This document shows, one piece after another, positions 1-8,656 of a stretch of 64,000 nucleotides of DNA. A program made the translations under genes and the position numbers. This stretch comes from an uncultured Pelagibacteraceae bacterium (GTDB lineage Bacteria > Pseudomonadota > Alphaproteobacteria > Pelagibacterales > AG-422-B15), in NCBI GenBank assembly GCA_902571005.1, contig CACGAG010000002.1, positions 99,687-163,686 of the forward strand, written 5' to 3'. Each line of letters opens with the position of its first letter. Positions within the stretch are counted from its first letter, which is position 1. The notes under the pieces are model-generated. The model was not told the DNA's origin. It ran no database searches and saw nothing but the letters and a program-made list of their open reading frames with translations.

Positions 1-822
1 TAAGACTGTTACTCTATGCATTACTCGTTTTTCGGGCATATAATCACCAATAGCATAATGCATTGTGCAACGATTATCCCAAATAACTAGTGTATTTGGT
101 GTCCACTTAAATCTTATTTGAAATTCTGGTTTACTCATAAAATTAAATAAATAAGAAAGTAAGTTATTAGAGTCTGTTGTTGTCATGCCAACGATTTGGG
201 ATGTAAAACTAGGGTTAATATAAAGAAATTTCTCATTAGAAATTGGATGCACTTTAACAACTGGATGAACAGCATTTCCAAATTCTTCAAACCCTTTATT
301 TAATTTAACTGAAGACTCTTTATTGTCATCATTCATATAATTATTTCGAAAACTTCCCATGTCATGAATAGCTCTTAATTTTTCAATCTGTGCTTTCAAT
401 TCATTAGGGAGTGCATCATATATTTTTGATAGTGAGCTCCATAATGTATCTCCACCAACTTCTGGAATTGTTTTACTGTACAAAACAGATGCAAATGGTG
501 GATTATTTTTAAACGTAACATCAGTATGCCATTCATCTGTATCCGGTGGGTTATCCTTATCATTTTCTAATAAAACAATTTCAGGAAATCCGTCTACATG
601 AGGATAAACAGGGTGCGGTTCCTCAATAGAACCAAAGCTTTTTGCAAATTCGACGTGAAATTGCGGAGTAATATTTTGCTGCCTAAAAAATAAAACTTTG
701 TAATGAATTAAGTCGTCATAAATTTTATTTTGAATTTCTTCATTAAAATCTTTTGACAAATCGATTCCACTAATTTCTGCCCCCAATTCTGGAGAAAGTT
801 TATTTAAGTGATATTGTTTCAT
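1..822 (-). CDS. TauD/TfdA-family Fe(II)/2-oxoglutarate dioxygenase (3' end beyond window)
   Basis: The first 274 codons are visible. The C-terminus lies beyond position 1. The family couples 2-oxoglutarate decarboxylation to hydroxylation of substrates such as taurine or other sulfonates. The facial triad is visible: H99-x-D101 in the motif EWHTDVTF, and a distal His in MHYAIGDY near the window edge, followed by RVMHRVTV with the 2-oxoglutarate-binding Arg. The ATG at 822 starts MKQYHLNKLS, which fits the family's N-terminus; an ATG at 829 is out of frame. The substrate cannot be told from sequence. The gene lies 8 bases downstream of a small membrane-protein gene on the same strand and may share its transcript. 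The family call is firm, taurine specificity is not. Confidence 0.88.
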   Translation of the reverse strand, partial: MKQYHLNKLSPELGAEISGIDLSKDFNEEIQNKIYDDLIHYKVLFFRQQNITPQFHVEFAKSFGSIEEPHPVYPHVDGFPEIVLLENDKDNPPDTDEWHTDVTFKNNPPFASVLYSKTIPEVGGDTLWSSLSKIYDALPNELKAQIEKLRAIHDMGSFRNNYMNDDNKESSVKLNKGFEEFGNAVHPVVKVHPISNEKFLYINPSFTSQIVGMTTTDSNNLLSYLFNFMSKPEFQIRFKWTPNTLVIWDNRCTMHYAIGDYMPEKRVMHRVTVL

Positions 823-830
823 TGTTCATA

Positions 831-995
831 TTAGAACAATTTTGTAACGACAAAGTAAAGTATAATAGAAATAGCAACAAACGAATACCATATGATTACT
901 GTGTTTCTTGCTTTATTTGGATTTAGTTTTTTTGGATTTTTGAGGTCTTCCTCAGTAGGAACTGGGCCAAGCTTGTGATAAAATTTTTTTTTCAT
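831..995 (-). CDS. small single-span membrane protein, unknown function
   Basis: This encodes 54 residues: a basic N-terminal half (MKKKFYHKLG, then a Lys/Pro-rich stretch) and one hydrophobic helix at about residues 31-51 ending VVTKLF. I do not recognise the family. The frame stays open upstream, but those codons overlap tRNA-Lys, so I start at the ATG at 995. That start lies only 9 bases after the tRNA CCA end. No Shine-Dalgarno sequence is visible. The tauD-like gene follows after 8 bases. Small one-helix proteins of this kind often sit in membrane complexes, but nothing here identifies a partner. It could be a spurious short ORF, although its clean membrane helix and position between two same-strand genes argue that it is real. 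Confidence 0.55.
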   Translation of the reverse strand: MKKKFYHKLGPVPTEEDLKNPKKLNPNKARNTVIIWYSFVAISIILYFVVTKLF

Positions 996-1004
996 ACTAT
1001 TAAG

Positions 1005-1080
1005 TGGCGAGCCCGCTCGGGTTCGAACCGAGGACAACTCCCTTAAAAGGGGAGTGCTCTACCAACTGAGCTACGGGCTC
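1005..1080 (-). tRNA. tRNA-Lys (UUU anticodon), CCA encoded
   Basis: Read on the minus strand, the acceptor stem GAGCCCG pairs with CGGGCTC, the D stem is GCTC/GAGC, the anticodon arm is CTCCC-CTTTTAA-GGGAG with anticodon TTT, and the T arm is CTCGG-TTCGAAC-CCGAG. All stems pair fully and total 72 bases before the discriminator. The discriminator is G, followed by an encoded CCA. It lies alone between sufT and a small membrane-protein gene. No clear terminator follows it, so the downstream genes may be transcribed with it. Confidence 0.97.
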
Positions 1081-1147
1081 TTAATTTGAGTTTATATATG
1101 ATTATTATCTAAAATATATAGGTATTTTTGTATTTCAAGTGAATATC

Positions 1148-1456
1148 TTACATCATGTCTAGTTCTAATCTTGCAACATCTGACATGCGTGACACATCCC
1201 ATGGTGGATCCCATACAAGATCAACTGCAACATTTTTTACCCCAGGAACAGCATCAACAGCTTCTTTTACTTTTTTTGGCATTTCATCTGCTACTGGACA
1301 ATTTGGTGTAGTTAATGTCATTTGAATAATAACATCATTATCAGGAGTAACCTCACATTTGTATATCAGACCTAATTCGTACAAATCAACTGGTATTTCA
1401 GGGTCAAATACAGTCTTTAATGCATCTATAACTTTTTGATCTTCTACTTTTTCCAT
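1148..1456 (-). CDS. sufT: SufT-like Fe-S assembly factor (MIP18/DUF59 family)
   Basis: The protein has 102 residues, all one MIP18/DUF59 domain. The N-terminal DPEIPVDLYELGLIY and the central TLTTPNCPVADEMP, with its conserved Cys, are family hallmarks, and it ends in the usual DPPWDVSRMSD region. SufT-type proteins help mature Fe-S proteins, and the gene commonly closes suf operons. Here it is the last gene of the cysE-iscR-sufBCDSU-msrB-sufT unit, and its start overlaps the msrB stop by one base. The family call is firm. The SufT role is inferred from position. Confidence 0.9.
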   Translation of the reverse strand: MEKVEDQKVIDALKTVFDPEIPVDLYELGLIYKCEVTPDNDVIIQMTLTTPNCPVADEMPKKVKEAVDAVPGVKNVAVDLVWDPPWDVSRMSDVARLELDMM

Positions 1457-2037
1457 TAATTAAATAATTCTATAAAGTCCTCATAGCCCTCTTCACTTAA
1501 CTTCTCTAGAGGAACAAATCTTAACGAAGCTGAATTAATACAATATCTTAATCCAGTTTCAGTGGGTCCATCATCAAATAAATGACCTAGGTGTGCGTCG
1601 CCATATTGACTTCTTACCTCAGTACGGACCATTCCATGGGATTTATCAACAACTTCTACAATTTCTATTCCTTTTATCGGCTTATCAAAACTCGGCCAAC
1701 CTGTTCCTGAATCAAATTTATCTAAAGAGGAAAATAAAGGTTCTCCTGAAATTACATCAACATAAATCCCAACATCTTTACTATTCCAATATTCATTAAA
1801 AAATGGCCTCTCTGTTCCATTCTCTAAAGCAACAATTCTCTGTTCTTCAGTAAGGTTATTAATAGCTTCCTGTCTTTCTTCAGGTGTGGCAGAACACCAG
1901 AAAGGTGTATCCATTACTTCAACTTTTGACATATCATACTCCTCTAAGTTTATATCGGCAAAAGACCGGTTTCCATAAATAAGTTGCAAAACAATAAATA
2001 ATACAAGCAGTGCAAGATATACAGGATATAGTCTCAT
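1456..2037 (-). CDS. msrB: peptide-methionine (R)-S-oxide reductase, membrane-anchored, zinc ligands absent
   Basis: The protein has 193 residues. An N-terminal hydrophobic stretch (about residues 4-21) suggests a signal or anchor, so the catalytic domain is probably periplasmic. The MsrB domain follows: [25 protein letters not shown] and [12 protein letters not shown] with catalytic C166. Zinc-type MsrB has two CxxC pairs. Here the first position reads VDVISGEP and the second RSQYGDAH, so both pairs are missing, as in zinc-free MsrBs. C48 is a possible resolving cysteine. MsrB reduces methionine-R-sulfoxide in damaged proteins. It sits 2 bases after sufU and overlaps sufT, so it should be expressed with the Fe-S machinery, which suggests a joint oxidative-stress response. 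Confidence 0.93.
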   Translation of the reverse strand: MRLYPVYLALLVLFIVLQLIYGNRSFADINLEEYDMSKVEVMDTPFWCSATPEERQEAINNLTEEQRIVALENGTERPFFNEYWNSKDVGIYVDVISGEPLFSSLDKFDSGTGWPSFDKPIKGIEIVEVVDKSHGMVRTEVRSQYGDAHLGHLFDDGPTETGLRYCINSASLRFVPLEKLSEEGYEDFIELFN

Positions 2038-2039
2038 AA

Positions 2040-2474
2040 TTAATCTTTTAAAGCTTGATTAAAAGCATGCCATGCCATTGTTGCGCACTTTACCCTCATT
2101 GGAAATCCTCCTACTCCCTTTAAGGCGTAAAGTGAGTCTTCCTCATTTAAAACTTTTAAATCTTCATCTGTACCTGAAACAAGATTTGTAAAATCCTTAA
2201 ATATTTCCTCAGCAACTTCAATTTTTTTACCTTTTAATTTTTCTGTCATTAATGATGCGGAAGCAAGCGATATGGCACACCCCTCACCTGTAAATTTAAT
2301 GTCTTCTATTACATTTTGATCATTAAGAAAAAAAGTAAGCTTTAAATTGTCACCGCACAACGGATTATGACCATCGGCACTTTTATTATGAGGATCACAT
2401 TCACCAAAATTTCTTGGTTCACGTCCGTGATCTAAAATTATTTCTTGGTAAAGATCATTTATTAAATCATTCAT
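2040..2474 (-). CDS. sufU: SufU-type Fe-S scaffold / sulfur acceptor
   Basis: This is a 144-residue NifU/IscU-family protein. The three cysteines and the aspartate are present: C40-G-D42 in NPLCGD, C66 in GEGCAIS and C130 in [10 protein letters not shown]. The insertion between the second and third cysteines is the SufU-type arrangement rather than the IscU one. SufU receives persulfide sulfur from SufS, often at a zinc site formed by these residues. Its ATG overlaps the sufS stop by 4 bases, which implies translational coupling of the enzyme and its acceptor. No sufE is present in the window. Confidence 0.95.
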   Translation of the reverse strand: MNDLINDLYQEIILDHGREPRNFGECDPHNKSADGHNPLCGDNLKLTFFLNDQNVIEDIKFTGEGCAISLASASLMTEKLKGKKIEVAEEIFKDFTNLVSGTDEDLKVLNEEDSLYALKGVGGFPMRVKCATMAWHAFNQALKD

Positions 2475-3703
2475 TTATTAAAAAACTCCTTACACTTATG
2501 TAGCGCAATAACAAATTTATCAACTTCTTCTAATGAATTATACACACCAAAAGATAATCTGGCGGTTGAATTGACACCGAGATGTTTCATTAAAGGCTGG
2601 CAACAATGATGGCCTGCTCTAATTGCTATTCCTTCAACATCTAAGAACGAAGATACTTCGTGGGAGTGAACATTTTTAATATTAAAAGATATTATAGAAT
2701 TCCTTTTATTATCCCCACCATGAATTTCGATAAAATCAATTTCATTTAATTTGTTAAACGCATATTTAGTAATTTCATTTTCATGCTCAATAATATTATC
2801 GAGTCCAATTTTATTCATGTAATCAATTGCTATACCCAATCCGTGCGCTTCAACTAATGGAGGGGTTCCTGCTTCATATTTCGCTGGTAATTCTGCATAA
2901 CTTGCACCTTCTAGACTCACGTCTCCAATCATTCCTCCTCCACCTTGATAAGGAGGCATTTCTGATAAAAGATTTTCAGTTCCATATAAAACTCCAATAC
3001 CAGCAGGACCATAAGTTTTGTGTCCAGAGAAAACAAAAAAATCACAACCTAGTTTTTGAACATCGATTTTTAAATGAGCAGCTGACTGACAGCCATCAAG
3101 TAGAATGGGAACACTTTTATCTTTACAGATATTTATAACCTTTTCATTTAATTCAGTTCCAAAAACATTCGAAAGATGTGTCAAAGATACAATTTTTGTT
3201 TTATTTGTGAAAAGACTATCAAAATGATCAATATCAATTTGTCCTGATGGTTGAATATTTGCAAACTTTAGCACAACGCCATATTTGTCTCTTAAAAAAA
3301 ACCACGGTATTAAATTTGAGTGGTGCTCTATTAGAGATAAAATGACCTCATCTCCTTTTTGCATAAACTTTTCATAGAAAGTTTGAGCAACTAAATTTAT
3401 TCCTTCTGTGGCACTTTTTGTGAAAATGATTTCATTTTCAGACCTTGCATTTAAGAATTTTTGAACTTTTTTTCTAGCGTCCTCATATCTAAATGTCGAC
3501 TCAACAGATAATGTATGAACTCCCCTGCTAACATTAGAATAGTGATTTTTATAGAAATCATTTGTTTCGTTAATAACTGTATTTGGTTTTTGAGCAGAAG
3601 CCGCAGTATCAAAATAAATAAGATCTTTTTTTTCCAATATCTTTTTTGAAAGAATTGGAAAATCCTTTCTAACATTTAAATTTAAAGTTTTAGAATCATC
3701 CAT
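2471..3703 (-). CDS. sufS: cysteine desulfurase SufS (group II)
   Basis: The protein has 410 residues and is PLP-dependent. It removes sulfur from cysteine to form an enzyme persulfide for Fe-S assembly. Visible landmarks are YFDTAASAQKP near the N-terminus, K229 in SGHKTYGP (the PLP lysine) and C367 in RAGHHCCQP (the persulfide cysteine, with a second Cys next to it). The frame is open 57 bases further upstream into sufD. I chose the ATG at 3703 because it leaves one base after the sufD stop and gives the usual family length. It overlaps sufU downstream by 4 bases. Confidence 0.96.
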   Translation of the reverse strand: MDDSKTLNLNVRKDFPILSKKILEKKDLIYFDTAASAQKPNTVINETNDFYKNHYSNVSRGVHTLSVESTFRYEDARKKVQKFLNARSENEIIFTKSATEGINLVAQTFYEKFMQKGDEVILSLIEHHSNLIPWFFLRDKYGVVLKFANIQPSGQIDIDHFDSLFTNKTKIVSLTHLSNVFGTELNEKVINICKDKSVPILLDGCQSAAHLKIDVQKLGCDFFVFSGHKTYGPAGIGVLYGTENLLSEMPPYQGGGGMIGDVSLEGASYAELPAKYEAGTPPLVEAHGLGIAIDYMNKIGLDNIIEHENEITKYAFNKLNEIDFIEIHGGDNKRNSIISFNIKNVHSHEVSSFLDVEGIAIRAGHHCCQPLMKHLGVNSTARLSFGVYNSLEEVDKFVIALHKCKEFFNK

Positions 3704-3704
3704 T

Positions 3705-4619
3705 TTAACAGTTCTCTTTGACAAAATTTCTGCCTTTATCTTGCATTTCTGCATCTTCAATCTTTTCGATGAATTCAGATAAAAAGCCCTCTATGTAAAT
3801 TCTTTCAGCCTCACTCTTGGATATTCCTCTTGAGGCTAAATAAAATAATACTTCCTCATCAGCTTTTCCAGAAGCTGCGCCGTGTGAGCAAACGACATCA
3901 TCATTATTTATTTCAAGTATTGGCGTAAGATTAATTTTAGACTCTTCATCAATTAACAAACCTTTACTAATTTGGTTAGATTGTGTATCTGAGCAATTTT
4001 CATCAACAAATACTTTTCCTTTAAAAGAAACATTGGAAGATCCACGAGTTACAGCTTTGAAGGAACAGTCTGATACTGCAGACTGACTTAAGTGTCTTAC
4101 ATCCAGATTATTCTCACATTTTGAAGAGTTTGACATAACAACGCCACTGCCAACATACTTAGCATTTTTTTCATTCAAATTAATCTTTGTCTCGTTTTTT
4201 GTAAAATCTGAACCGTTTGTAAAATTAAAATCTTTAAACGTTGAACGGTTTGATAGATTGCAAGTATGAATAAATGAGTTATTAGTATCAGATTGAAACT
4301 TGTTAAATCTATATAATTCAAGTATTGAGTGGGAACCTAAAAATGATTTTAAAATAAAAGATGTATCAACTGTGTAATCATTTTCATCAATAATCTCTAA
4401 AGTAGCATTCTCATTTAAATTTATATCAGCAATAATTTTTAATTTGCTTCTATTGCTACTTACCAATTTAATTCGTGATGGTATTTGTGAATAATTTGCT
4501 GTGATTTTTAATTTTAATTCATCATTTATAATCTCGTGGGATATAGAGAGATTCTTAGAATTGCTTTCAATCAAAAAGTTATCCGTGAATTCTATTATTG
4601 AGGGTTTTAAAGTTTTCAT
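3705..4619 (-). CDS. sufD: SufD, subunit of the SufBC2D scaffold complex
   Basis: The protein has 304 residues, shorter than the usual 400 or more, with most of the shortening in the N-terminal half. The C-terminal beta-helix region is recognisable: VVCSHGAASGKADEEVLFYL followed by SRGISKSEAERIYIEGF, which parallels the SufB tail. It contains the conserved His thought to act at the SufB-SufD interface. SufD partners SufB on the SufC ATPase dimer. The ATG overlaps the sufC stop by one base, and sufS follows after one base. The family and context are clear. Confidence 0.93.
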   Translation of the reverse strand: MKTLKPSIIEFTDNFLIESNSKNLSISHEIINDELKLKITANYSQIPSRIKLVSSNRSKLKIIADINLNENATLEIIDENDYTVDTSFILKSFLGSHSILELYRFNKFQSDTNNSFIHTCNLSNRSTFKDFNFTNGSDFTKNETKINLNEKNAKYVGSGVVMSNSSKCENNLDVRHLSQSAVSDCSFKAVTRGSSNVSFKGKVFVDENCSDTQSNQISKGLLIDEESKINLTPILEINNDDVVCSHGAASGKADEEVLFYLASRGISKSEAERIYIEGFLSEFIEKIEDAEMQDKGRNFVKENC

Positions 4620-5347
4620 TAACTATACCCCTCTTGATCAATTCTTGAAGCTAATGTCTTATCGCCCGTTTCTATAACTGAGCCATTTTGAAATACATGA
4701 ACATAATCAGGCTCAATATACTCTAATAATCTTAAGTAGTGAGTAATGATTATAAATGATCTTTCATCATTTCTTAATTTATTAATTGCGTCTGCAGTGG
4801 TTTTCAAGGCATCAACATCTAGGCCTGAGTCTGTTTCATCCATAATAATCAAACTTGGATCAAGCAAATCCATTTGAAGGACCTCATTTTTCTTCTTCTC
4901 TCCACCAGAAAAGCCAGCATTCACAAAACGGCTGTGCATGTCCATTGGTATATCTAGTAGTTTTGATTTTTCTTTTAGAATTTTTAGAAATTCTCCAGCA
5001 TCAATTGGTGTTTCTTTTCTTGACTTTCGATGTGCATTAACAATCTGTTTAAGATAAGAAGCATTTGTTACTCCAGGAAGTTCAATTGGGTATTGAAAAG
5101 CAAGGAAAAGACCATTTAATGATCTCTCATAAGGATCTTTTGAAAGTAAACTTTCCCCATTGAGAATAACTTCCCCTGACTCTACATTATAATTTGGTTT
5201 ACCAGCTAGAGTGTGAGCAATAGTGCTCTTACCTGAGCCATTAGGACCCATTATGGCATGTACTTCACCCTTTCCAATGTTTAAATTTAAATTTTTTAAA
5301 ATTTGTTTTTCTTCAACAATGACATTTAAATTTTTAATCTCTAACAT
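4619..5347 (-). CDS. sufC: SufC, ABC-type ATPase of Fe-S assembly
   Basis: The protein has 242 residues. Walker A is GPNGSGKST, the ABC signature region is FSGGEKKKNEVLQM and Walker B is LIIMDETDSGLD, all typical of SufC, which has the SGGEKKR-type signature. SufC drives conformational change of the SufBC2D scaffold in the cytosol and has no membrane partner. A GTG at 5359 could extend the frame by four codons, but the ATG at 5347 gives the family N-terminus MLEIKNL and follows the sufB stop by one base. Confidence 0.97.
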   Translation of the reverse strand: MLEIKNLNVIVEEKQILKNLNLNIGKGEVHAIMGPNGSGKSTIAHTLAGKPNYNVESGEVILNGESLLSKDPYERSLNGLFLAFQYPIELPGVTNASYLKQIVNAHRKSRKETPIDAGEFLKILKEKSKLLDIPMDMHSRFVNAGFSGGEKKKNEVLQMDLLDPSLIIMDETDSGLDVDALKTTADAINKLRNDERSFIIITHYLRLLEYIEPDYVHVFQNGSVIETGDKTLASRIDQEGYS

Positions 5348-5348
5348 G

Positions 5349-6791
5349 CTATCCAACACTACCTTCCAAACTAATACTTACAAGTTTTTGAGCTTCGACA
5401 GCAAACTCCATTGGAAGTTTTTGCAGAACTTCTTTACAAAATCCATTTACAATTAAACTTTGTGCCTCTTCAGCATCTAAACCTCTTTGCATGCAATAAA
5501 ACAATTGTTCGTCACTTATTTTTGATGTTGTTGCTTCATGTTCTATAGATGAAGAATTAGAGCTATTTTCGGTTAGAGGAATGGTATTAGCTTTGCACTC
5601 ACCTCCAACCAATAATGAGTCACACTGGGTAAAGTTTTTTGCATTTTTTGCTTTTTTATGAAAACTAACAAGCCCTCGATAAGTATTGGATGATTTTCCT
5701 GCCGAAATACCTTTTGAAATAATTCTACTCTTTGTATTTTTTCCCAAATGAATCATTTTTGTTCCAGTATCAGCTTGCTGATAATTATTGGTAATTGCTA
5801 CAGAATAAAATTCACCAGTCGAATTATCTCCTCTTAAAATACAACTTGGATACTTCCATGTAATAGCAGAACCCGTTTCAATCTGAGTCCAAGAAATTTT
5901 TGAGTTTTTTCCTTTACATAAGCCCCGCTTCGTTACGAAATTATATATTCCACCTTTTCCATTTTCATCTCCAGGATACCAGTTCTGAACTGTAGAGTAT
6001 TTTATTTCAGCATCATCAAGTGCAATCAATTCAACATTGGCTGCATGTAATTGATTTTCGTCTCTCATTGGAGCTGTACAACCTTCTAGATAACTAACGT
6101 AACTTCCCTCATCGGCAATTATAAGTGTCCGCTCGAACTGCCCTGTTTCAGATGCGTTAATTCTAAAGTATGTAGATAATTCCATTGGGCATTTAACTCC
6201 TTTAGGTATGTATACAAATGAACCATCACTAAAGACTGCTGAATTTAAAGTCGCATAGAAATGATCAGTAACAGGTATAACAGACCCAATATATTTTTTT
6301 ACAAGCTCAGGATGTTTTTGAATAGCTTCTGAAATAGGACAAAAAATGACACCTATTTCGTTAAGTTTCTCCTTAAATGTTGTTGCAACTGACACACTGT
6401 CAAAGACTGCGTCTACTGCAACACCAGCTAAAACTTTTTGTTCCTTTAACGGTATGCCTAGTTTCTCATATGTTTCCAATAATTTAGGATCAACTTCGTC
6501 AAGAGATTTTGGTTTTTCTTTGAAATCCTTAGGTGATGAGTAATAGTATAAATCTTGAAAATCAATTTCATCGATTTCTGCTTTAGCCCATTTAGGAACT
6601 GACATATTTTCTAGTCTTTTGAATGCTGATAATCTCCACTCCAACATCCATTCTGGTTCATTTTTTTTCTTTGAAATTAACTTGATAACATCTTCATTTA
6701 ACCCTTTTGGAATTTTTTCACTTTCTATTTCAGTAACAAATCCATACTTGTACTTTTCTTGTGTAAAATTATCTTTGCTTACTTTATTCAT
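5349..6791 (-). CDS. sufB: SufB, Fe-S cluster scaffold subunit
   Basis: The protein has 480 residues, full family length. Typical segments are [40 protein letters not shown] and the C-terminal [20 protein letters not shown]. The candidate ligand Cys lies in the QCDSLLVGG region near residue 401. SufB nucleates the nascent cluster with SufC and SufD. It lies 1 base after iscR and 1 base before sufC, so the operon is continuous. Confidence 0.97.
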   Translation of the reverse strand: MNKVSKDNFTQEKYKYGFVTEIESEKIPKGLNEDVIKLISKKKNEPEWMLEWRLSAFKRLENMSVPKWAKAEIDEIDFQDLYYYSSPKDFKEKPKSLDEVDPKLLETYEKLGIPLKEQKVLAGVAVDAVFDSVSVATTFKEKLNEIGVIFCPISEAIQKHPELVKKYIGSVIPVTDHFYATLNSAVFSDGSFVYIPKGVKCPMELSTYFRINASETGQFERTLIIADEGSYVSYLEGCTAPMRDENQLHAANVELIALDDAEIKYSTVQNWYPGDENGKGGIYNFVTKRGLCKGKNSKISWTQIETGSAITWKYPSCILRGDNSTGEFYSVAITNNYQQADTGTKMIHLGKNTKSRIISKGISAGKSSNTYRGLVSFHKKAKNAKNFTQCDSLLVGGECKANTIPLTENSSNSSSIEHEATTSKISDEQLFYCMQRGLDAEEAQSLIVNGFCKEVLQKLPMEFAVEAQKLVSISLEGSVG

Positions 6792-6792
6792 G

Positions 6793-7215
6793 TTATTTAA
6801 CCAATGTTTGTTCTTCTACTAAATCACTGAGATGCACCGTGCTCAAATAATTACCAATAACTCCCTCAAGATTTTCCCAAAAATTGTGAGTTAAACACTT
6901 TTTGTTAGTCCCTGAACAAAAAGCATTAGGATTATTGCCGCACCCAGTAGTTTTTATTTTTTCATCTATTGCATTAAATATGTCCAAAATTTTAATTTCT
7001 TTTGTTTGTTTATTTAGAATATATCCTCCACCTGGTCCTTTTTGACTTTTTACCAATTCAGCCTTCTTAAGGTCGTTAAATATCTGTTCCAAATAAGACA
7101 AAGATATATTTTGCCTAACAGAAACATGTGACAAGCTGCATGGTTTTTGTGATCCAAATTTGGCAAGATCAACCATTGCCAACACAGCATATCTACCACG
7201 CGAAGTTATCTTCAT
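6793..7215 (-). CDS. iscR: IscR-like Rrf2-family [2Fe-2S] regulator of the suf operon
   Basis: The protein has 140 residues. The N-terminal winged helix begins [18 protein letters not shown], the standard Rrf2 opening, and the GPGGGYIL wing is intact. Three cysteines, C92, C100 and C107, are followed by H110, which matches the three-Cys-plus-His ligand set of E. coli IscR with slightly longer spacing. In that model, cluster-loaded protein represses its own operon and loss of the cluster derepresses it. The gene overlaps cysE by 4 bases and precedes sufB by 1 base. A close match to an IscR type 1 site lies over the promoter at 7956-7980, which supports autoregulation. Confidence 0.93.
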   Translation of the reverse strand: MKITSRGRYAVLAMVDLAKFGSQKPCSLSHVSVRQNISLSYLEQIFNDLKKAELVKSQKGPGGGYILNKQTKEIKILDIFNAIDEKIKTTGCGNNPNAFCSGTNKKCLTHNFWENLEGVIGNYLSTVHLSDLVEEQTLVK

Positions 7216-7892
7216 TTATTTTTCTCAATCAATTTTTCAAGCTTTTCAATTCTGTTTCTTAAATCGGAATTATCTTTTTCTAGTTTTTCAACTACCGTTG
7301 CCCTGCTATCATCTCCTTTACTGAGACCATAAGCTCTAAACTTTTTAATCCCAGAGGAATTTGGCACAATTGTGTATCTTGCAGGATTTCCGATTACACT
7401 TTTGTTCGACTCAACATCTTTAGTCACAACAGAATTTGAACCTACTTTCGAATTAGATCCTATTGTAATTGGACCAAGAATTTGTGCGCCTGAACCAATT
7501 ATTACCTTATCTTCTAGAGTTGGATGTCTTTTCTTATCCTTCTGACTAGCGCTGTCCTCGCTTGGTGAAACACCTCCAAGGGTTACGCCATGGTAGATTG
7601 TAACATCATTGCCAATTTCAGCTGTTTCACCGATAACAACTCCCATACCGTGGTCTATAAAGAAACGCTCACCGATCTTTGCTGCAGGATGAATTTCAAT
7701 TCCAGTCAATATTCTACCAATATAAGATATTAGCCTGGCGAGAATTGTAAGTCTTATTGACCATAATAAATTTGACAATCTGTATATACCAATTGAATGG
7801 AGTCCTGGTGAAGTAACTAAAGTCTCAATTCTGCCTTTCGCAGCTGGGTCCCTGTCAATATAAGAGTCAATTAAATCAATGATTTTACTCAT
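7212..7892 (-). CDS. cysE: serine O-acetyltransferase
   Basis: The protein has 226 residues. It has an N-terminal helical region and a left-handed beta-helix of hexapeptide repeats: [42 protein letters not shown]. The catalytic His lies in [10 protein letters not shown]. The enzyme makes O-acetylserine, the carbon skeleton for cysteine. As first gene of the operon it supplies the pathway whose product is the SufS substrate. The N-terminal domain is short compared with E. coli CysE, and the tail beyond about residue 195 is a charged coiled-coil-like stretch rather than the feedback-sensitive C-terminus. It overlaps iscR by 4 bases. Confidence 0.95.
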   Translation of the reverse strand: MSKIIDLIDSYIDRDPAAKGRIETLVTSPGLHSIGIYRLSNLLWSIRLTILARLISYIGRILTGIEIHPAAKIGERFFIDHGMGVVIGETAEIGNDVTIYHGVTLGGVSPSEDSASQKDKKRHPTLEDKVIIGSGAQILGPITIGSNSKVGSNSVVTKDVESNKSVIGNPARYTIVPNSSGIKKFRAYGLSKGDDSRATVVEKLEKDNSDLRNRIEKLEKLIEKNK

Positions 7893-7947
7893 TTTAAAAA
7901 AAAACCTTGAATTTCAAATGTTAAATTTAGTATACCGTCTCAGAGGT

Positions 7948-7980
7948 TAAATATAATAACCTACTAATTTAGTCAACTAT
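7948..7980 (-). promoter_or_regulatory. IscR type 1 operator overlapping the cysE-iscR-suf promoter
   Basis: Positions 7956-7980 match the E. coli IscR type 1 consensus (half-sites ATASYYGACT and AGTCRRSTAT around a 5-base A/T centre) at 23 of 25 positions by hand alignment. On the minus strand the same bases contain TTGACT (7971-7976), a good -35, with a weak -10 TATTTA at 7948-7953 after 17 bases. The site would cover the -35, so a bound IscR should repress. The cysE start is 55 bases further downstream. The hydrolase gene diverges on the other side. Confidence 0.75.
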
Positions 7981-7993
7981 CTAATGCTCAAAT

Positions 7994-8656
7994 ATGAATA
8001 ATCAAGTAAAAGAAATAGTTTTTACAGGGCCTGACGGCAAATTAGTAGGAAAATACAAAAAAGGGCAGTCTTTGAACCCTCCGATAGCGCTACTTATACA
8101 TCCGCATCCGCTTTATGGCGGAACAATGAATAACCCAATAGTAATGGATTTGTTTTCTATTTTTGACTCTCTTGGGTTCTCAATCTTTCGTTTTAATTTG
8201 AGGGGCGTTGGTAAAAGTGAGGGAAAATTTGATAATGGTTTGGGTGAGCTTGCTGACGCAGCTGCTGGCCTAGATTGGATACAAAGACAAAATCCTAATA
8301 CTAATCAATGTTGGGTTGCTGGTTTCTCTTTTGGAGCATTGCTTTGCATGCAGTTGTTAATGAGAAGACCAGAGATAACAAGGTTTATAAGTATCTCACC
8401 TCAACCAAATTTATATGATTTTAATTTTTTAGCACCATGTCCTGCGTCAGGTTTAATAGTTCAAGGTAAAAAAGACGACCTAGTACCTCCTGAGGAGACT
8501 TCAAGGCTCGCAGAAAAACTAAAATCTCAAAAAAATATAACTGTCGATTACGAGGAAATAACTGGAGCAAATCATTTTTATGATAATGAAACTGATAAAC
8601 TTGAGAAAACAATACGGAGTTATATTGAAAGAGAGCTTAATTCAAAATATAGGTAA
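7994..8656 (+). CDS. alpha/beta hydrolase, serine esterase-like
   Basis: The protein has 220 residues. The N-terminal LLIHPHPLYGGTMNNPIV and FNLRGVGKSEG are characteristic of a widespread alpha/beta-hydrolase family, followed by the nucleophile elbow GFSFGA. The acid lies near GKKDDLVPP and the last His in GANHFYDNE, so a Ser-Asp-His triad is complete. There is no signal peptide, so it is cytosolic. The substrate is unknown. Its end overlaps the convergent anmK end by 15 bases. It diverges from the suf operon with 101 bases between, which contain the IscR site. Confidence 0.9.
   Translation: MNNQVKEIVFTGPDGKLVGKYKKGQSLNPPIALLIHPHPLYGGTMNNPIVMDLFSIFDSLGFSIFRFNLRGVGKSEGKFDNGLGELADAAAGLDWIQRQNPNTNQCWVAGFSFGALLCMQLLMRRPEITRFISISPQPNLYDFNFLAPCPASGLIVQGKKDDLVPPEETSRLAEKLKSQKNITVDYEEITGANHFYDNETDKLEKTIRSYIERELNSKYR

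Noticed and set aside
996..1037. N-terminal extension of the small membrane protein into the tRNA gene
   Set aside because: The extra 14 codons lie within tRNA-Lys. The ATG at 995 is a complete start for the hydrophobic protein.
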